This document shows positions 6,975 through 14,967 of a stretch of DNA of 43,695 bases, piece by piece (position 1 is the stretch's first letter; every line of letters begins with the position of its first letter). Source of the DNA: an uncultured Candidatus Poseidoniales archaeon (GTDB lineage: Archaea; Thermoplasmatota; Poseidoniia; Poseidoniales; Thalassarchaeaceae); the NCBI GenBank assembly GCA_902573085.1, contig CACGHY010000008.1:1-43695 (forward strand), read 5' to 3'. Below the pieces are notes generated by a model that ran no database searches, had not been told where the DNA came from, and worked only from the letters and a program-made list of their open reading frames with translations. The position numbers and the translations under genes are program-made.

Positions 6975-9287
6975 ATGCTAGACAGCCTAGGTCTTCCCGA
7001 GCATCTCAGGGAGAGGTGCATCGCAATATCGGATAGTGGCGTTCGGCCCTCATTCGTCGTCCATTGGATGCGCACGGCGATCAGGCTTGACGAATGCCCC
7101 ACTTTCGATACTGCGAGGCATGCAGCGAATTTTCTGGGAGTGCCCCTGCTAGTTTACCATGGAATTGATGAGAGGTACCGATACGCATCTTACAGGCACC
7201 ACAGATTCCTGCTCGAAGGTGCTGCTGACGTTGCCGACAGGGCGGATGCCCTCCGCATCGATCACTTTGTTCACGTTTCCAGGGAAGGCAGCAGGGGGCC
7301 ATACCTAGTTGATCTAGCGAAGGAATCTGGCCTAGTTATCACGGACATGGTTGATTTGCAACCATGGAAGAAATGGGCAGAGAAGGTGAGCGAGGTCTGC
7401 TGCCTCGTAGAGGTAGACTCGCACTGCGTACTGCCAAGGCCGGTTTTTGGAAAGTCGGTGGACAGGCCGTTCAAGTTCAGGAAGGCAACAGAAAACGAAA
7501 TGCGGGCAAGAGTAGGAAGAAATTGGCCCATATTCAGGGACGAGGTCAAAAGAATGCCAGAGTCCTGGAATCCCCCGTTCGAACCAGTTGATGTTCGTCA
7601 GGAGCTGTCAAACGACGGAGGGGCTGAGCTGCTTTCCAAGTGCGACATTGACCCTACTGTTGTTGCGGTAACCGGGGTTACTGGGGGTTCTTCGTACGCG
7701 ATAGAGCACTGGGAGAATTGGTGCGATTCGGGGATCAGGAGTTATCACATGAAGCGGAACAACGCAGCACTCAAAGAGGGGGTTAGCAGAATGTCCCCCT
7801 GGATTCACTATGGCATGATTTCCACGACCAGAATGGTTCGGGACGCATCCTCAATTGGTGGGAAGGGGGCTGAGAAGTTCCTTGATGAGATGCTAGTTTT
7901 CAGGGAGCACGCCCAGCATCACGTGCATGACAAGGACACTCCGGAAGATTGGGCCAATATCCCCGGATGGGCGATTTCATCTTGGAATGACAGGGATCCG
8001 GAAGTCTCGGAGTTATCCCCGATTGAGCTAGAGAGGGGGAGGTCCGGAGACCGCCTTTGGGATTCCGCACAGACAGGACTCGTCAGGCAGGGAACCATGC
8101 ACAACAACGTACGGATGACATGGGGAAAGGCATTTGCCGGTTGGAGGAGGGATGCGGAAGAAGCAATGCATCTGGCCCTTGAGGTTAATGACAGATTCGC
8201 ACTCGACGGCAGAGATCCCAGCTCCATTGCGGGGGTCCAATGGTGCTTTGGCCTGTTCGACAGAGCCTTTGGACCCGTTGACCCGGTAATGGGTAAGGTC
8301 AGGAAAAGGCCCACTCATGTACACGAGAATCGTATCGACATGGTCGCATACCACAAGCTAACGAACGAGCCGACGATGGGTGGCTCCTTGGACGTAGGGA
8401 TTGTTGGCGGTGGACTCTCAGGGATGTTCGCTGCGAGGCTGCTTTCCGATCTGGGGCACAATGTCACGGTTTGGGACAAGGGTTCCAGGTTGGGGGGCAG
8501 GCTGACCGGTTGGCAGACCAATGGGGGTTCCAAAATCAACCTGGGGGCTAGGTCTCTTGACTCGATACCAAGATGGATGGATAGATTCGTAGACGAGTGG
8601 ACAAGGCTGGGATTAGTCCGTCGCAAGGGCGATTCACTGGTCCCCAAAGCACCTCTCCCTGAACTTCTGGAGCACTTATCTGAGGGGTCATCCATCCGCC
8701 TCGCCAGCCGGGTGACCGGATTGGAAGATACGGAAGGAGGCATACTAGTAACCACTGAGTCTGATGGAGATAGAGAAGTTAGCATATATGACAGGGTCAT
8801 AGTGGCTGTCCCCGTGGAGCAGGCTTCGGAAATAGCGAACGGCCTTGGCATAGTTATCGATGGCGAGAGCGTCCCGAGCATTGTCGCATGGGGATTCTGC
8901 GACTCAATTCCCGAGGAGTTACCAGAGGGTTTCAGAATCCATGATTTGGGCAACACGACTACGATGGTGGAGTTATCTCCAGAGGCCAGTGGCCAGCTAA
9001 TTGACCAGGACAAGCGCTCCTTGTCGAAAATTATCACGGACTCAATAGGCATTTCCGGCGAGGGTTGGAAGTCCCACAAGTGGAGATATAGCAGAGCTTC
9101 TTCGGGGCCTGGTTCTGTAGTGGCCAAGGATGGCGTGTCGTTCATTGGCGATGCGTTCGGTCATGAAATAGGATCTGCTGGAGCGGCTCTGGATTCGGCG
9201 TCGAGGGCGGTTTCAAACTTGCATTTGTCCGTTCTGGAACCTGCATTCGGAAGGAGACCCGTACAATCTTCACTGTCTGATTGGTAG
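6975..9287 (+). CDS. Class II photolyase-like domain fused to an FAD-dependent oxidoreductase
   Basis: A 770-residue two-part protein. Residues 1-455 resemble class II CPD photolyases: VVHWMRTAIRLDE near residue 28 matches the class II N-terminal strand but with its usual RDQR..DN motif eroded, RHHRFLLEG (74-82), then the FAD-binding helical domain with MHNNVRMTWGKAFAGW (375-390) and DPSSIAGVQWCFG (414-426). Residues 472-755 are a separate flavoprotein: GIVGGGLSGM (475-484) is a dinucleotide-binding loop, Asp501 closes the second strand, LGGRL follows, and GDAFGHEIGSAGAALDSA near the end is the typical second FAD contact of amine-oxidase/renalase-like enzymes. Both halves therefore probably bind FAD. 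No stop or frame change separates them. The function may be light-driven repair or sensing coupled to a redox reaction; this is inference. It is convergent with the class I photolyase gene. Confidence 0.85.
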   Translation: MLDSLGLPEHLRERCIAISDSGVRPSFVVHWMRTAIRLDECPTFDTARHAANFLGVPLLVYHGIDERYRYASYRHHRFLLEGAADVADRADALRIDHFVHVSREGSRGPYLVDLAKESGLVITDMVDLQPWKKWAEKVSEVCCLVEVDSHCVLPRPVFGKSVDRPFKFRKATENEMRARVGRNWPIFRDEVKRMPESWNPPFEPVDVRQELSNDGGAELLSKCDIDPTVVAVTGVTGGSSYAIEHWENWCDSGIRSYHMKRNNAALKEGVSRMSPWIHYGMISTTRMVRDASSIGGKGAEKFLDEMLVFREHAQHHVHDKDTPEDWANIPGWAISSWNDRDPEVSELSPIELERGRSGDRLWDSAQTGLVRQGTMHNNVRMTWGKAFAGWRRDAEEAMHLALEVNDRFALDGRDPSSIAGVQWCFGLFDRAFGPVDPVMGKVRKRPTHVHENRIDMVAYHKLTNEPTMGGSLDVGIVGGGLSGMFAARLLSDLGHNVTVWDKGSRLGGRLTGWQTNGGSKINLGARSLDSIPRWMDRFVDEWTRLGLVRRKGDSLVPKAPLPELLEHLSEGSSIRLASRVTGLEDTEGGILVTTESDGDREVSIYDRVIVAVPVEQASEIANGLGIVIDGESVPSIVAWGFCDSIPEELPEGFRIHDLGNTTTMVELSPEASGQLIDQDKRSLSKIITDSIGISGEGWKSHKWRYSRASSGPGSVVAKDGVSFIGDAFGHEIGSAGAALDSASRAVSNLHLSVLEPAFGRRPVQSSLSDW

Positions 9288-9301
9288 GCCCGGGATACAG
9301 G

Positions 9302-9307
9302 TTTTTT
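9302..9307 (+). terminator. Oligo-T terminator after the photolyase fusion
   Basis: A run of six T follows the plus-strand stop codon by about 14 bases, within the 25-base gap to the convergent gene. Archaeal RNA polymerase terminates at such T tracts. No stem precedes it. Confidence 0.4.
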
Positions 9308-9312
9308 AGAAA

Positions 9313-10851
9313 TCAGAAGAGCTTGGCCTGACGAGAATCCCTGGCCGCTTTTGCCTTGCGACGGCCTGCTGGCCTTCTCCTACTGCCATGCTTCTGATAC
9401 ACCTTCTTGCTGGCTTCCCTAGTTTCCTCCCCACTCCTTGCTGCATAGGTCCTCCTTACCCCTTCTTTCCTAGCTGATGCCTCGTCCACTATGGGGGATG
9501 GATAGTGCTTTCCTATTACGCAGTCCACGTCATTCTGAAGTTCTTGTGGCATCTTCCAAGGCTCGTGGACGTATTTGTCCGGTACGCCTCCCATCTCAGA
9601 TACCCATTTCCGAATGAACTCCCCATTGGGGTCGTGATCCCTGCCTTGCTTGATTACTGAGTATGCTCTAACTGTGTTGATTCCGGTAGTGCCGGACTGC
9701 ATGCCGACTTGTGACCAATGGATTCCGGGCTCATAGTCCAAGAACTGTCTAGCGAGATGTAGCCCTGTCTCCCTCCAAGGTAGCCATAGATTGTAGGAGG
9801 CGGCAGACATCATCATCGCCCTCATACGGAAATTAATCCAGCCAGTCGCAATCAGGCTCCGCATGCATGCATCGAAGAATGGCCATCCTGTCTTCCCTTC
9901 GGACCAGGCTTGAAACCTATCTTTGTCCATTACCCTGTTCATTTTCTCATCTATCAGAGGATTCTGAGCACGAGTGTCCAGGGTCGGCTCCATCTCTAGT
10001 TTCTGCATGAAGTGACAGTGCCAAGCGAGCCGGCTCTGAAAAGAGGAGAGGCTCTGAAGCCAACCCCCCACATCCTCTCCTCTAGATCTAGCCTCCTTCA
10101 GACGCCTCATCTTTGAGGAGGTCGCTTGCACCACACGCCTAATCGATATACATCCGGTGCTGAAATATGGTGCCAGTCTAGAGCAGTTATCAACTGCCAG
10201 GGAGGGACTAGACATGGACCAACTGTATGACTCTCCTCGACTGCTCAGGAAGCTCCTCAGAACGTCCATAGCAGCATCTTGCCCTGGTATTGGCCTGTGA
10301 ATAATTTGCCTTCTACTGATGCCAATGGATTCCATGGTGACATTTCCTGGTACTGATTGCAGACCTGCTATTTTCTTGGGGGGGGCTAAAAGATCCAGAC
10401 CCATTCTGCGATCCCTGGATGTTTTCCACTTATCCCTCTCCTTCATCCCCCTGATTACCCCGTTGTTTGGGTACTCTAACCATTCGACATTGTTCTCAAT
10501 GCACCAACCACTAACTCGCTTGTCTCTATCGAAAGACCAGGCTGTGCCAGTCTCCTCGTGACTTCTGATCCTTGAAATCGTGTACTTATGGTGGATGTCT
10601 TCTATCGCTTCAAGAGCATCACGATGCATGATGTCGAGATAAGCCCCCGCCGACTCCAGTTTCTTCCTGAGTTCGTAAGCACAGTCCAGTTCCCACTCGA
10701 TGTGTATGGGGTCGCAGTCAGGCTGCGCCAGTCTCTGAGGCTCTACGAGGAAAAGGCAGAGAACCGGTAGATTGCCGCTTGATGCTTCGAAGAGGGGGAG
10801 GTGGTCTGATGTCCTCAAGTCCCTCTTGAACCAGACTACCTCAATAGGCAT
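9313..10851 (-). CDS. phr: Deoxyribodipyrimidine photolyase / cryptochrome, class I type
   Basis: Starts with the class I alpha/beta domain (VVWFKRDLRTSDHLPL) and continues into the FAD-binding helical domain with EGKTGWPFFDACMRSL, GWINFRMRAMMMSAASYNL, HWSQVGMQSGTTGINTVRAY and QGRDHDPNGEFIRKWV. These are the conserved segments of COG0415 photolyases that split UV-made pyrimidine dimers using blue light and reduced FAD. From sequence I cannot separate CPD, 6-4 or cryptochrome function. The C-terminal 40 residues are strongly basic (GSRRRPAGRRKAKAARD), which could assist DNA binding. The 512 residues are within the family range. It is arranged tail to tail with the photolyase fusion gene, so two photolyase-family genes lie together. 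Confidence 0.92.
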   Translation of the reverse strand: MPIEVVWFKRDLRTSDHLPLFEASSGNLPVLCLFLVEPQRLAQPDCDPIHIEWELDCAYELRKKLESAGAYLDIMHRDALEAIEDIHHKYTISRIRSHEETGTAWSFDRDKRVSGWCIENNVEWLEYPNNGVIRGMKERDKWKTSRDRRMGLDLLAPPKKIAGLQSVPGNVTMESIGISRRQIIHRPIPGQDAAMDVLRSFLSSRGESYSWSMSSPSLAVDNCSRLAPYFSTGCISIRRVVQATSSKMRRLKEARSRGEDVGGWLQSLSSFQSRLAWHCHFMQKLEMEPTLDTRAQNPLIDEKMNRVMDKDRFQAWSEGKTGWPFFDACMRSLIATGWINFRMRAMMMSAASYNLWLPWRETGLHLARQFLDYEPGIHWSQVGMQSGTTGINTVRAYSVIKQGRDHDPNGEFIRKWVSEMGGVPDKYVHEPWKMPQELQNDVDCVIGKHYPSPIVDEASARKEGVRRTYAARSGEETREASKKVYQKHGSRRRPAGRRKAKAARDSRQAKLF

Positions 10852-10970
10852 GATTTTCTGTAAACTTCAACGAATATGAACTGGTGTTTCACCGAACATA
10901 TTCGCACGGTAAGCTTCCGTGAAAATGACGCTTCGATGCTTTCACAAGCACAGGTTTACGCGGGGGCCCC

Positions 10971-11720
10971 ATGGATAAGGAGCAATTGGGTGAGCCGACT
11001 TCGGGAGTGCAGGAGGTTTTGGTTCCAGAAAGGGTGGTTGAAGGTCTGCCGACCATGTACTGCTTCGAGACCTGCCCCTTCTGTTTCAAGGTCAAGGCGA
11101 TACTTGGCTCTAGGGGGATTGAGTACTCCAAGGTAGAGGTGGACCCCACTTTCAAGACCCAGCTTAAGTGGTCCAACTGGGGCAAAGTACCAGTTTTCAT
11201 CGATGTCGATGGGACCCAGGTGAATGACTCGAACCATATCCTGCACTACATAGACTCCATGGGGTCCAACTCGTTCCCTCGCGAGGGCGAGGATTCCGAA
11301 CAGGACCGATGGATGGATTTCTCTAACAAGGTTCTAGGGAAGTCTATTGTAGCGGTTATTTACACCTCTTACGGAACCTCTCTCAAAGCCCTTGACTACG
11401 TTACCAAGGTCGATAACTTCTCTTTTGGGAGTCGCTTGGTGAACAAGTGGATGGGCGCATTCATAATGCGCATGGTTGGGAAGAGCAGGGCTAAGATGTT
11501 CGAACTGCCCCCACGTGAAAATCTCCAGCACCAACTCGATGAGATGTCCAAGGGGATAGAGGGGGACTTTTTCGGCAAGGAGGAGCCAAATGGCGCGGAC
11601 TTCGCCAACTTCGGGATTCTACGTTCCATGCAGGGATTGAATGGATTCGACATAGTGGAGGGGCACGCAGTAGTTTCCGGGTGGTACGCAAGGATGCAAA
11701 GGCACTCGGGGGTATACTGA
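10971..11720 (+). CDS. Thioredoxin/GST-fold protein related to membrane prostaglandin E synthase 2
   Basis: The 249-residue protein has an N-terminal glutaredoxin-type domain with MYCFETCPFCFKVKAIL (redox motif Cys35-Pro-Phe-Cys38), a KVPVF cis-proline loop and a DSNHILHYI segment, followed by an all-helical GST-C domain with DYVTKVDNFSFGSRL, KWMGAFIMRMVGKS, NGADFANFGILRSMQGL and VVSGWYARMQ. Order and wording follow human PTGES2 closely (TCPFCSKV, GAAAMYLISK, ADLAVYGVLRVMEG). In animals this family binds heme and glutathione; its native role outside them is not established. Here a thiol-redox or thiol-transfer role is reasonable. The usual N-terminal membrane segment is not evident. ATG 10971 is the likely start; no clear TATA box stands 27 bases upstream. 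Confidence 0.82.
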   Translation: MDKEQLGEPTSGVQEVLVPERVVEGLPTMYCFETCPFCFKVKAILGSRGIEYSKVEVDPTFKTQLKWSNWGKVPVFIDVDGTQVNDSNHILHYIDSMGSNSFPREGEDSEQDRWMDFSNKVLGKSIVAVIYTSYGTSLKALDYVTKVDNFSFGSRLVNKWMGAFIMRMVGKSRAKMFELPPRENLQHQLDEMSKGIEGDFFGKEEPNGADFANFGILRSMQGLNGFDIVEGHAVVSGWYARMQRHSGVY

Positions 11721-11814
11721 TCGCCCATGGTGGCAATACTGACTGCGTTATGTTAACCTCGTAAGGTGGCATTTGGAAGAGAGAACTCAAGACCTCGTGA
11801 TGTAGCGACTATAC

Positions 11815-12294
11815 GTGGACCCGACACAGGTTCTCGTCCTGATACTGCACCCCATAGCTGCACTTATGGTAATCAGGGAGTTCGTTCTTCAAAGAGATTG
11901 GCGAAAAAAAGGCTTGGAACTTAAGGGGCGAGAAAGGGCTTCCGAGTTGAGGCGCCACGAAATAGGTGGGGAGCGCCTTTTTCGTCTGGTCATTGCCGTA
12001 ATTGGGCTAGCCTTCATAGCTCGTTTAGTATCTGCTTCTCTAGCAGGCGAGGATGTCGGATATGATGACCTGTTGCCCGGCCATTTCCATGGATGGGGGG
12101 GGTTACTCGGACTTTTGTTGATGACATATCTGTGGAGCTTGGGCCGAAGGGCGAGCTCCAGTAAGGCAGCTGGCGAATCATTCGCGAGGACGAAGGATTT
12201 GCACGGGAGGTTGTCGGACGTGATGATGGGGCTAATCATAATCCACGCTTTCCTAGGTTTCCTGTATCTCCTGCAGCTCATAGCAAGTACCTGA
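11815..12294 (+). CDS. DUF4079-like four-helix membrane protein, possible heme-binding
   Basis: A 159-residue membrane protein with about four helices and conserved-looking histidines: His12 in the first helix (LHPIAALM), His48 after the LKGRERASELRRHE segment, His90 and His92 (LPGHFHGWGG), His130 (KDLHGRLSD) and His144 in the last helix (IIIHAFLGF). This arrangement resembles DUF4079, a cytochrome-b-like membrane family best known from cyanobacteria, so bis-His heme binding is possible. The assignment is from motif memory, not alignment. The start is a GTG at 11815. No partner is encoded directly beside it, though a b561-like cytochrome lies 1.2 kb away on the other strand. Confidence 0.6.
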   Translation: MDPTQVLVLILHPIAALMVIREFVLQRDWRKKGLELKGRERASELRRHEIGGERLFRLVIAVIGLAFIARLVSASLAGEDVGYDDLLPGHFHGWGGLLGLLLMTYLWSLGRRASSSKAAGESFARTKDLHGRLSDVMMGLIIIHAFLGFLYLLQLIAST

Positions 12295-12358
12295 TGGAGA
12301 ACCCAGGAAATATGGCGGCCAATGTTGTGTTCCACGATTGGGGGTATTTATTGAACAA

Positions 12359-12368
12359 CCATTTATTT
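12359..12368 (+). promoter_or_regulatory. TATA box of the 36-residue microprotein gene
   Basis: CCATTTATTT is centred about 28 bases before the GTG at 12392, the spacing of a leaderless archaeal promoter. A second AT-rich element, GTATTTATTG, lies 17 bases further upstream. Confidence 0.45.
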
Positions 12369-12391
12369 CCAAAATCGCAATACTGCGTTGT

Positions 12392-12502
12392 GTGATCGAG
12401 ATTGTCGTACTGCTAGGGGCCGTGTCAGTCCTCACCGTTGCGGTTATGGACGCAATCAGGTTGACCTTGGGGCAGATATTCTCGCTTATGGACGGCTTCT
12501 AG
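12392..12502 (+). CDS. 36-residue single-pass membrane microprotein
   Basis: GTG (12392) to TAG (12500-12502) encodes a peptide with an N-terminal hydrophobic helix (IEIVVLLGAVSVLTVAVM), then DAIRLTLGQIFSLMDGF, which is amphipathic. A TATA box at 12359-12368 gives the spacing expected for a leaderless transcript, which supports a real gene. I recognise no family. Single-helix peptides of this size often attach to membrane complexes; that is only a suggestion. It sits alone in the 386-base gap between the DUF4079-like gene and the convergent Lon-N gene. The rest of the gap (12503-12680) shows only a weak 31-codon hydrophobic frame at 12573-12668 without a promoter. Confidence 0.5.
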   Translation: MIEIVVLLGAVSVLTVAVMDAIRLTLGQIFSLMDGF

Positions 12503-12680
12503 TCAGAGGTTGAATACGGCCGACTAAATCACTCCTGAGTCGGACCATTCTGTCCAAACGACAAACAGGACGATGATGCTCACGATGATTTCTATTGTTC
12601 TCTTCACGAGTTATTCACTGGTCGCAACAATATCATCTATTCGCAGGCAAAGCGTACGCAACTGCTAGTGGCCTTGGGTG

Positions 12681-13394
12681 CTACTCGTCCTCAGTTATAG
12701 CCTGGATGATATCATTGGCGGCCTCGATACACACTTGCATTAGTTCCGTGGTAGTGACTGAGGCAAGCATCTGCTGCTGTACTCTCACAGAGCTGCATAA
12801 TGAGGCGGAAACCTGCCATAGGAAAAGCTCCTGCTCCTGTGGATCCACAGATGATACGCTATCCTCGTAGTCCATCTGCTGCCCTCGGTACATACAGCTT
12901 ACCACAATAAGGTTGGAGAGGGGGGAGATGTAGCCGACGAACGATTCGAAGTCCTGCTGATCATGGTTATGCACTATGGGCTCCATGACTTCAGCTTCGC
13001 ACCTGAGGTATAGCTTTCCGTCTGAGGGATTGTCCGCCATCTCCATGAGCTCATCCACGGCAGGGAAGTGTGTTGCCGAAACATCGTTTTCGAGTACGGG
13101 CTGAATTACCTCGGTTGACTTGAACCTCCTACCGGAGATTATGTTGATCATTATGTTCGAGCCTGACTCCTCATAATCCTCGATCTCTACCAAAACGCCG
13201 TACTTCGCAGGCTGCGTCCAACCACCTATGTCCTCAGTATCAGGATCGTAGGTGATGTAGCCGAAAGGCTTGCTATCCAAAATGCAGTCATCCATCATTT
13301 GCTTGTAACGTGGTTCAAACACCCTGAGAGATGCGCTAGACATGGGCATGAAGTCGGGTCCAAGGACAAAAAGCGGAAGCTCGGTGGTGGGCAT
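12681..13394 (-). CDS. Stand-alone Lon N-terminal (substrate-binding, PUA-like) domain protein
   Basis: The protein starts MPTTELPLFVLGPDFMPMSS and continues with LRVFEPRYKQMMDDC, FGYI, and GVLVEIEDYEE, the pattern of the LON N-terminal domain (ELPLF.L...PG..L.L.IFEPRY). It lacks the AAA+ and protease parts, so it is a stand-alone domain of about 237 residues, as found widely in bacteria and archaea, of uncertain function (peptide or adaptor binding). I chose ATG 13394; the longer frame starting at 13487 would overlap the upstream cytochrome gene and adds a basic stretch without family character. The C-terminal helical part (about 170-237) is rich in Gln, Ser and Val. It is probably cotranscribed with the b561-like gene 67 bases upstream. 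Confidence 0.82.
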   Translation of the reverse strand: MPTTELPLFVLGPDFMPMSSASLRVFEPRYKQMMDDCILDSKPFGYITYDPDTEDIGGWTQPAKYGVLVEIEDYEESGSNIMINIISGRRFKSTEVIQPVLENDVSATHFPAVDELMEMADNPSDGKLYLRCEAEVMEPIVHNHDQQDFESFVGYISPLSNLIVVSCMYRGQQMDYEDSVSSVDPQEQELFLWQVSASLCSSVRVQQQMLASVTTTELMQVCIEAANDIIQAITEDE

Positions 13395-13461
13395 AGTTTT
13401 CCTATTGAGGGGGAGAGACTTAAGGTTCTGTTTCCCAGAGAAAGTTTTGACTGGGTTTTCG

Positions 13462-14061
13462 CTACTCCTTCTGCGATGAGAAGGCATTCTCTAAACGGTT
13501 GAAGACCTCTTTCTCCAGTTTTGAAATTCTGGTAACTAACCCGTTTCTGGAGGCCCTGTCCTCTTTCAATATCGGCACCATGGATGTCCAAACTCCCTCC
13601 CCCTTTACCCTGGACCACATTGCAGCACCGACATGCATAGCAATCAGTACATAGCTCATTGAGGCCGACATCTCGTGGAGCCCGAGCGCGAAGTCCTGCA
13701 ATGGCCCATCCTTTACCCCCTGGGTGAACAAACCGGCTATCAAAAGCCCCGAGAGCGGCAGCATAGCGAGGCATAGGTACATCGAGGTGTGAATCCCCTT
13801 CGCCAGATAGCGATGGGCGAGGGGGACTGGTTCAGTTGCGCCCATGAAAGTCTCGAACCTTCTCATGTAGGAGTAGCGAATCATCACAATGCCGAGGAAG
13901 ACTGTGGCGAAGGCGATCTCGAAGGACAGCAAAGCTGAGTCCTCAAGTTCCTCCAGCTCATCTATTTGCTTGAAAATCCCATAGGCATAAAGGATGATGA
14001 AGCCCCAGTGGAAAGTCTTCCCGAGAACAGAATGTTGCCTGTTCCCCCCTGCTTGATCCAT
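13462..14061 (-). CDS. Cytochrome b561-like diheme membrane protein
   Basis: The 199-residue protein has four hydrophobic helices and histidines at the positions expected in bacterial cytochrome b561 (CybB/YceJ type): His18 in helix one (GKTFHWGFIILYAYGIF), His83 and His91 (LAHRYLAKGIHTSMYLCLAMLPLSGLL), His129 (GLHEMSAS) and His143 (LIAMHVGAAMW). Such proteins carry two b hemes and move electrons between quinol and an acceptor such as superoxide. The C-terminal 30 residues form a charged helix with heptad character (LVTRISKLEKEVFNRLENAF), probably a cytoplasmic coiled coil, which is not typical of the family. Start ATG 14061. The Lon-N gene follows on the same strand. Confidence 0.8.
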   Translation of the reverse strand: MDQAGGNRQHSVLGKTFHWGFIILYAYGIFKQIDELEELEDSALLSFEIAFATVFLGIVMIRYSYMRRFETFMGATEPVPLAHRYLAKGIHTSMYLCLAMLPLSGLLIAGLFTQGVKDGPLQDFALGLHEMSASMSYVLIAMHVGAAMWSRVKGEGVWTSMVPILKEDRASRNGLVTRISKLEKEVFNRLENAFSSQKE

Positions 14062-14107
14062 ATCAGCCCCAGATGATTCGGGGAGTTAATCTTCTCTTAT
14101 TTCCCGG

Positions 14108-14728
14108 TCAATACTCAACTGGAACTGGGTCCAGAGACCTCCAAAGGAACCAGCAAGCAGCACTGCGGTATGGCCTCCAGGCTTCTGCTACCGCCAGCAA
14201 CTCGCTCTTGGATTCGGCATGCGGGTCGAGCATCCTAATCCCCTTGACAACTCCCAAGTCACCTAGGCTCAGAACGTCCGGCCTCATTAATGAGAATATG
14301 AGCATCATCTCCGCTGTCCAGGGCCCGACACCCTTGAATTTCACGAGATGTTTGATCAGCGATTCGTCATCCAATTCCTCGTAACCGTGCGGGAGCAGGG
14401 GAGTTTCATCGTTAGCAATGCCGAGAATGTACTGGCTCTTCTGCCTGGAAAGTCCGCAGGACATTAATGAATCAACGGTTAGGGCGCCAAGTGCCTCTCT
14501 GGTGACCTCGCCACCGCTAATCTCCTCCAAGCGACCGTGTACTGCATCGGCTGCCTTCACGGATATCTGCTGACCTACTATGCTCCTGACCAGGGTCTGG
14601 AATAGCTCCCCCCTTCCGGAAAGTCCCTCTCCATCGAATTTCTTTACGATACTGCCGATTAGCGGGTCTCGGGATAGGTGAGCTACAGCGTCATCCCACC
14701 AATCTGGCCGTCCTACCTGCACGGACAT
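14108..14728 (-). CDS. alkA: DNA-3-methyladenine glycosylase II (AlkA type), HhH-GPD family
   Basis: A compact base-excision repair glycosylase of 206 residues. The core is LFQTLVRSIVGQQISVKAA (about 42-60), a helix-hairpin-helix LVKFKGVGPWTAEMML (128-143) that grips DNA, and LSLGDLGVVKG (153-163) in which Asp157 is the catalytic aspartate. The enzyme excises alkylated purines. It lacks the N-terminal AlkA beta domain of E. coli, like most archaeal and Gram-positive versions. The start is ATG 14728. Together with the two photolyases, it adds to a group of DNA repair genes within 8 kb, though not in one operon. Confidence 0.9.
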   Translation of the reverse strand: MSVQVGRPDWWDDAVAHLSRDPLIGSIVKKFDGEGLSGRGELFQTLVRSIVGQQISVKAADAVHGRLEEISGGEVTREALGALTVDSLMSCGLSRQKSQYILGIANDETPLLPHGYEELDDESLIKHLVKFKGVGPWTAEMMLIFSLMRPDVLSLGDLGVVKGIRMLDPHAESKSELLAVAEAWRPYRSAACWFLWRSLDPVPVEY

Positions 14729-14773
14729 GCAACAATACTGACGCTATATGAGTTTACGCGGAACGTATGCTGA

Positions 14774-14905
14774 CTAGTTACCGCACCCACAACCTGGGTT
14801 ATCACATGATGGATCAGCCTTCTCGACTATCGTTTTCTTCTTTGGCCTCATTTTCTTGACCATCTGGCTGACCTTCCTCTGGCCCTTCTGTGTTCTTGGG
14901 TTCAT
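14774..14905 (-). CDS. 43-residue basic protein with a cysteine tail
   Basis: ATG 14905 to TAG 14774 encodes 43 residues. The first 25 are very rich in Lys and Arg (QRKVSQMVKKMRPKKKT), and the C-terminus is DPSCDNPGCGCGN with Cys at 34, 39 and 41. It follows the SAMP-like gene by 62 bases on the same strand and precedes the glycosylase end on the opposite side of a 45-base gap. Such a peptide could bind nucleic acid through the basic half and metal through the CxGC-like tail. No known family comes to mind. No strong TATA box is visible, so it may be cotranscribed with the ubiquitin-like gene. Coding status rests on composition and position. Confidence 0.55.
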   Translation of the reverse strand: MNPRTQKGQRKVSQMVKKMRPKKKTIVEKADPSCDNPGCGCGN

Positions 14906-14967
14906 GTTTTTCTCTAGGGTTCTCCACTATTGAAGATTCCTAGCCTTTCTAGTGCAATGGGCCTTCC

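Noticed and set aside
8315-9145. 276-codon frame antisense to the oxidoreductase half of the photolyase fusion
   Set aside because: Low-complexity Ser/Pro-rich product, complementary to a gene with clear motifs.
12573-12668. 31-codon hydrophobic frame after the 36-residue microprotein
   Set aside because: No TATA box or ribosome binding site, and ends in a polar tail; too weak to list as a gene.
13395-13487. 31-residue N-terminal extension of the Lon-N protein
   Set aside because: Overlaps the end of the b561-like gene and precedes the family start MPTTELPLF.
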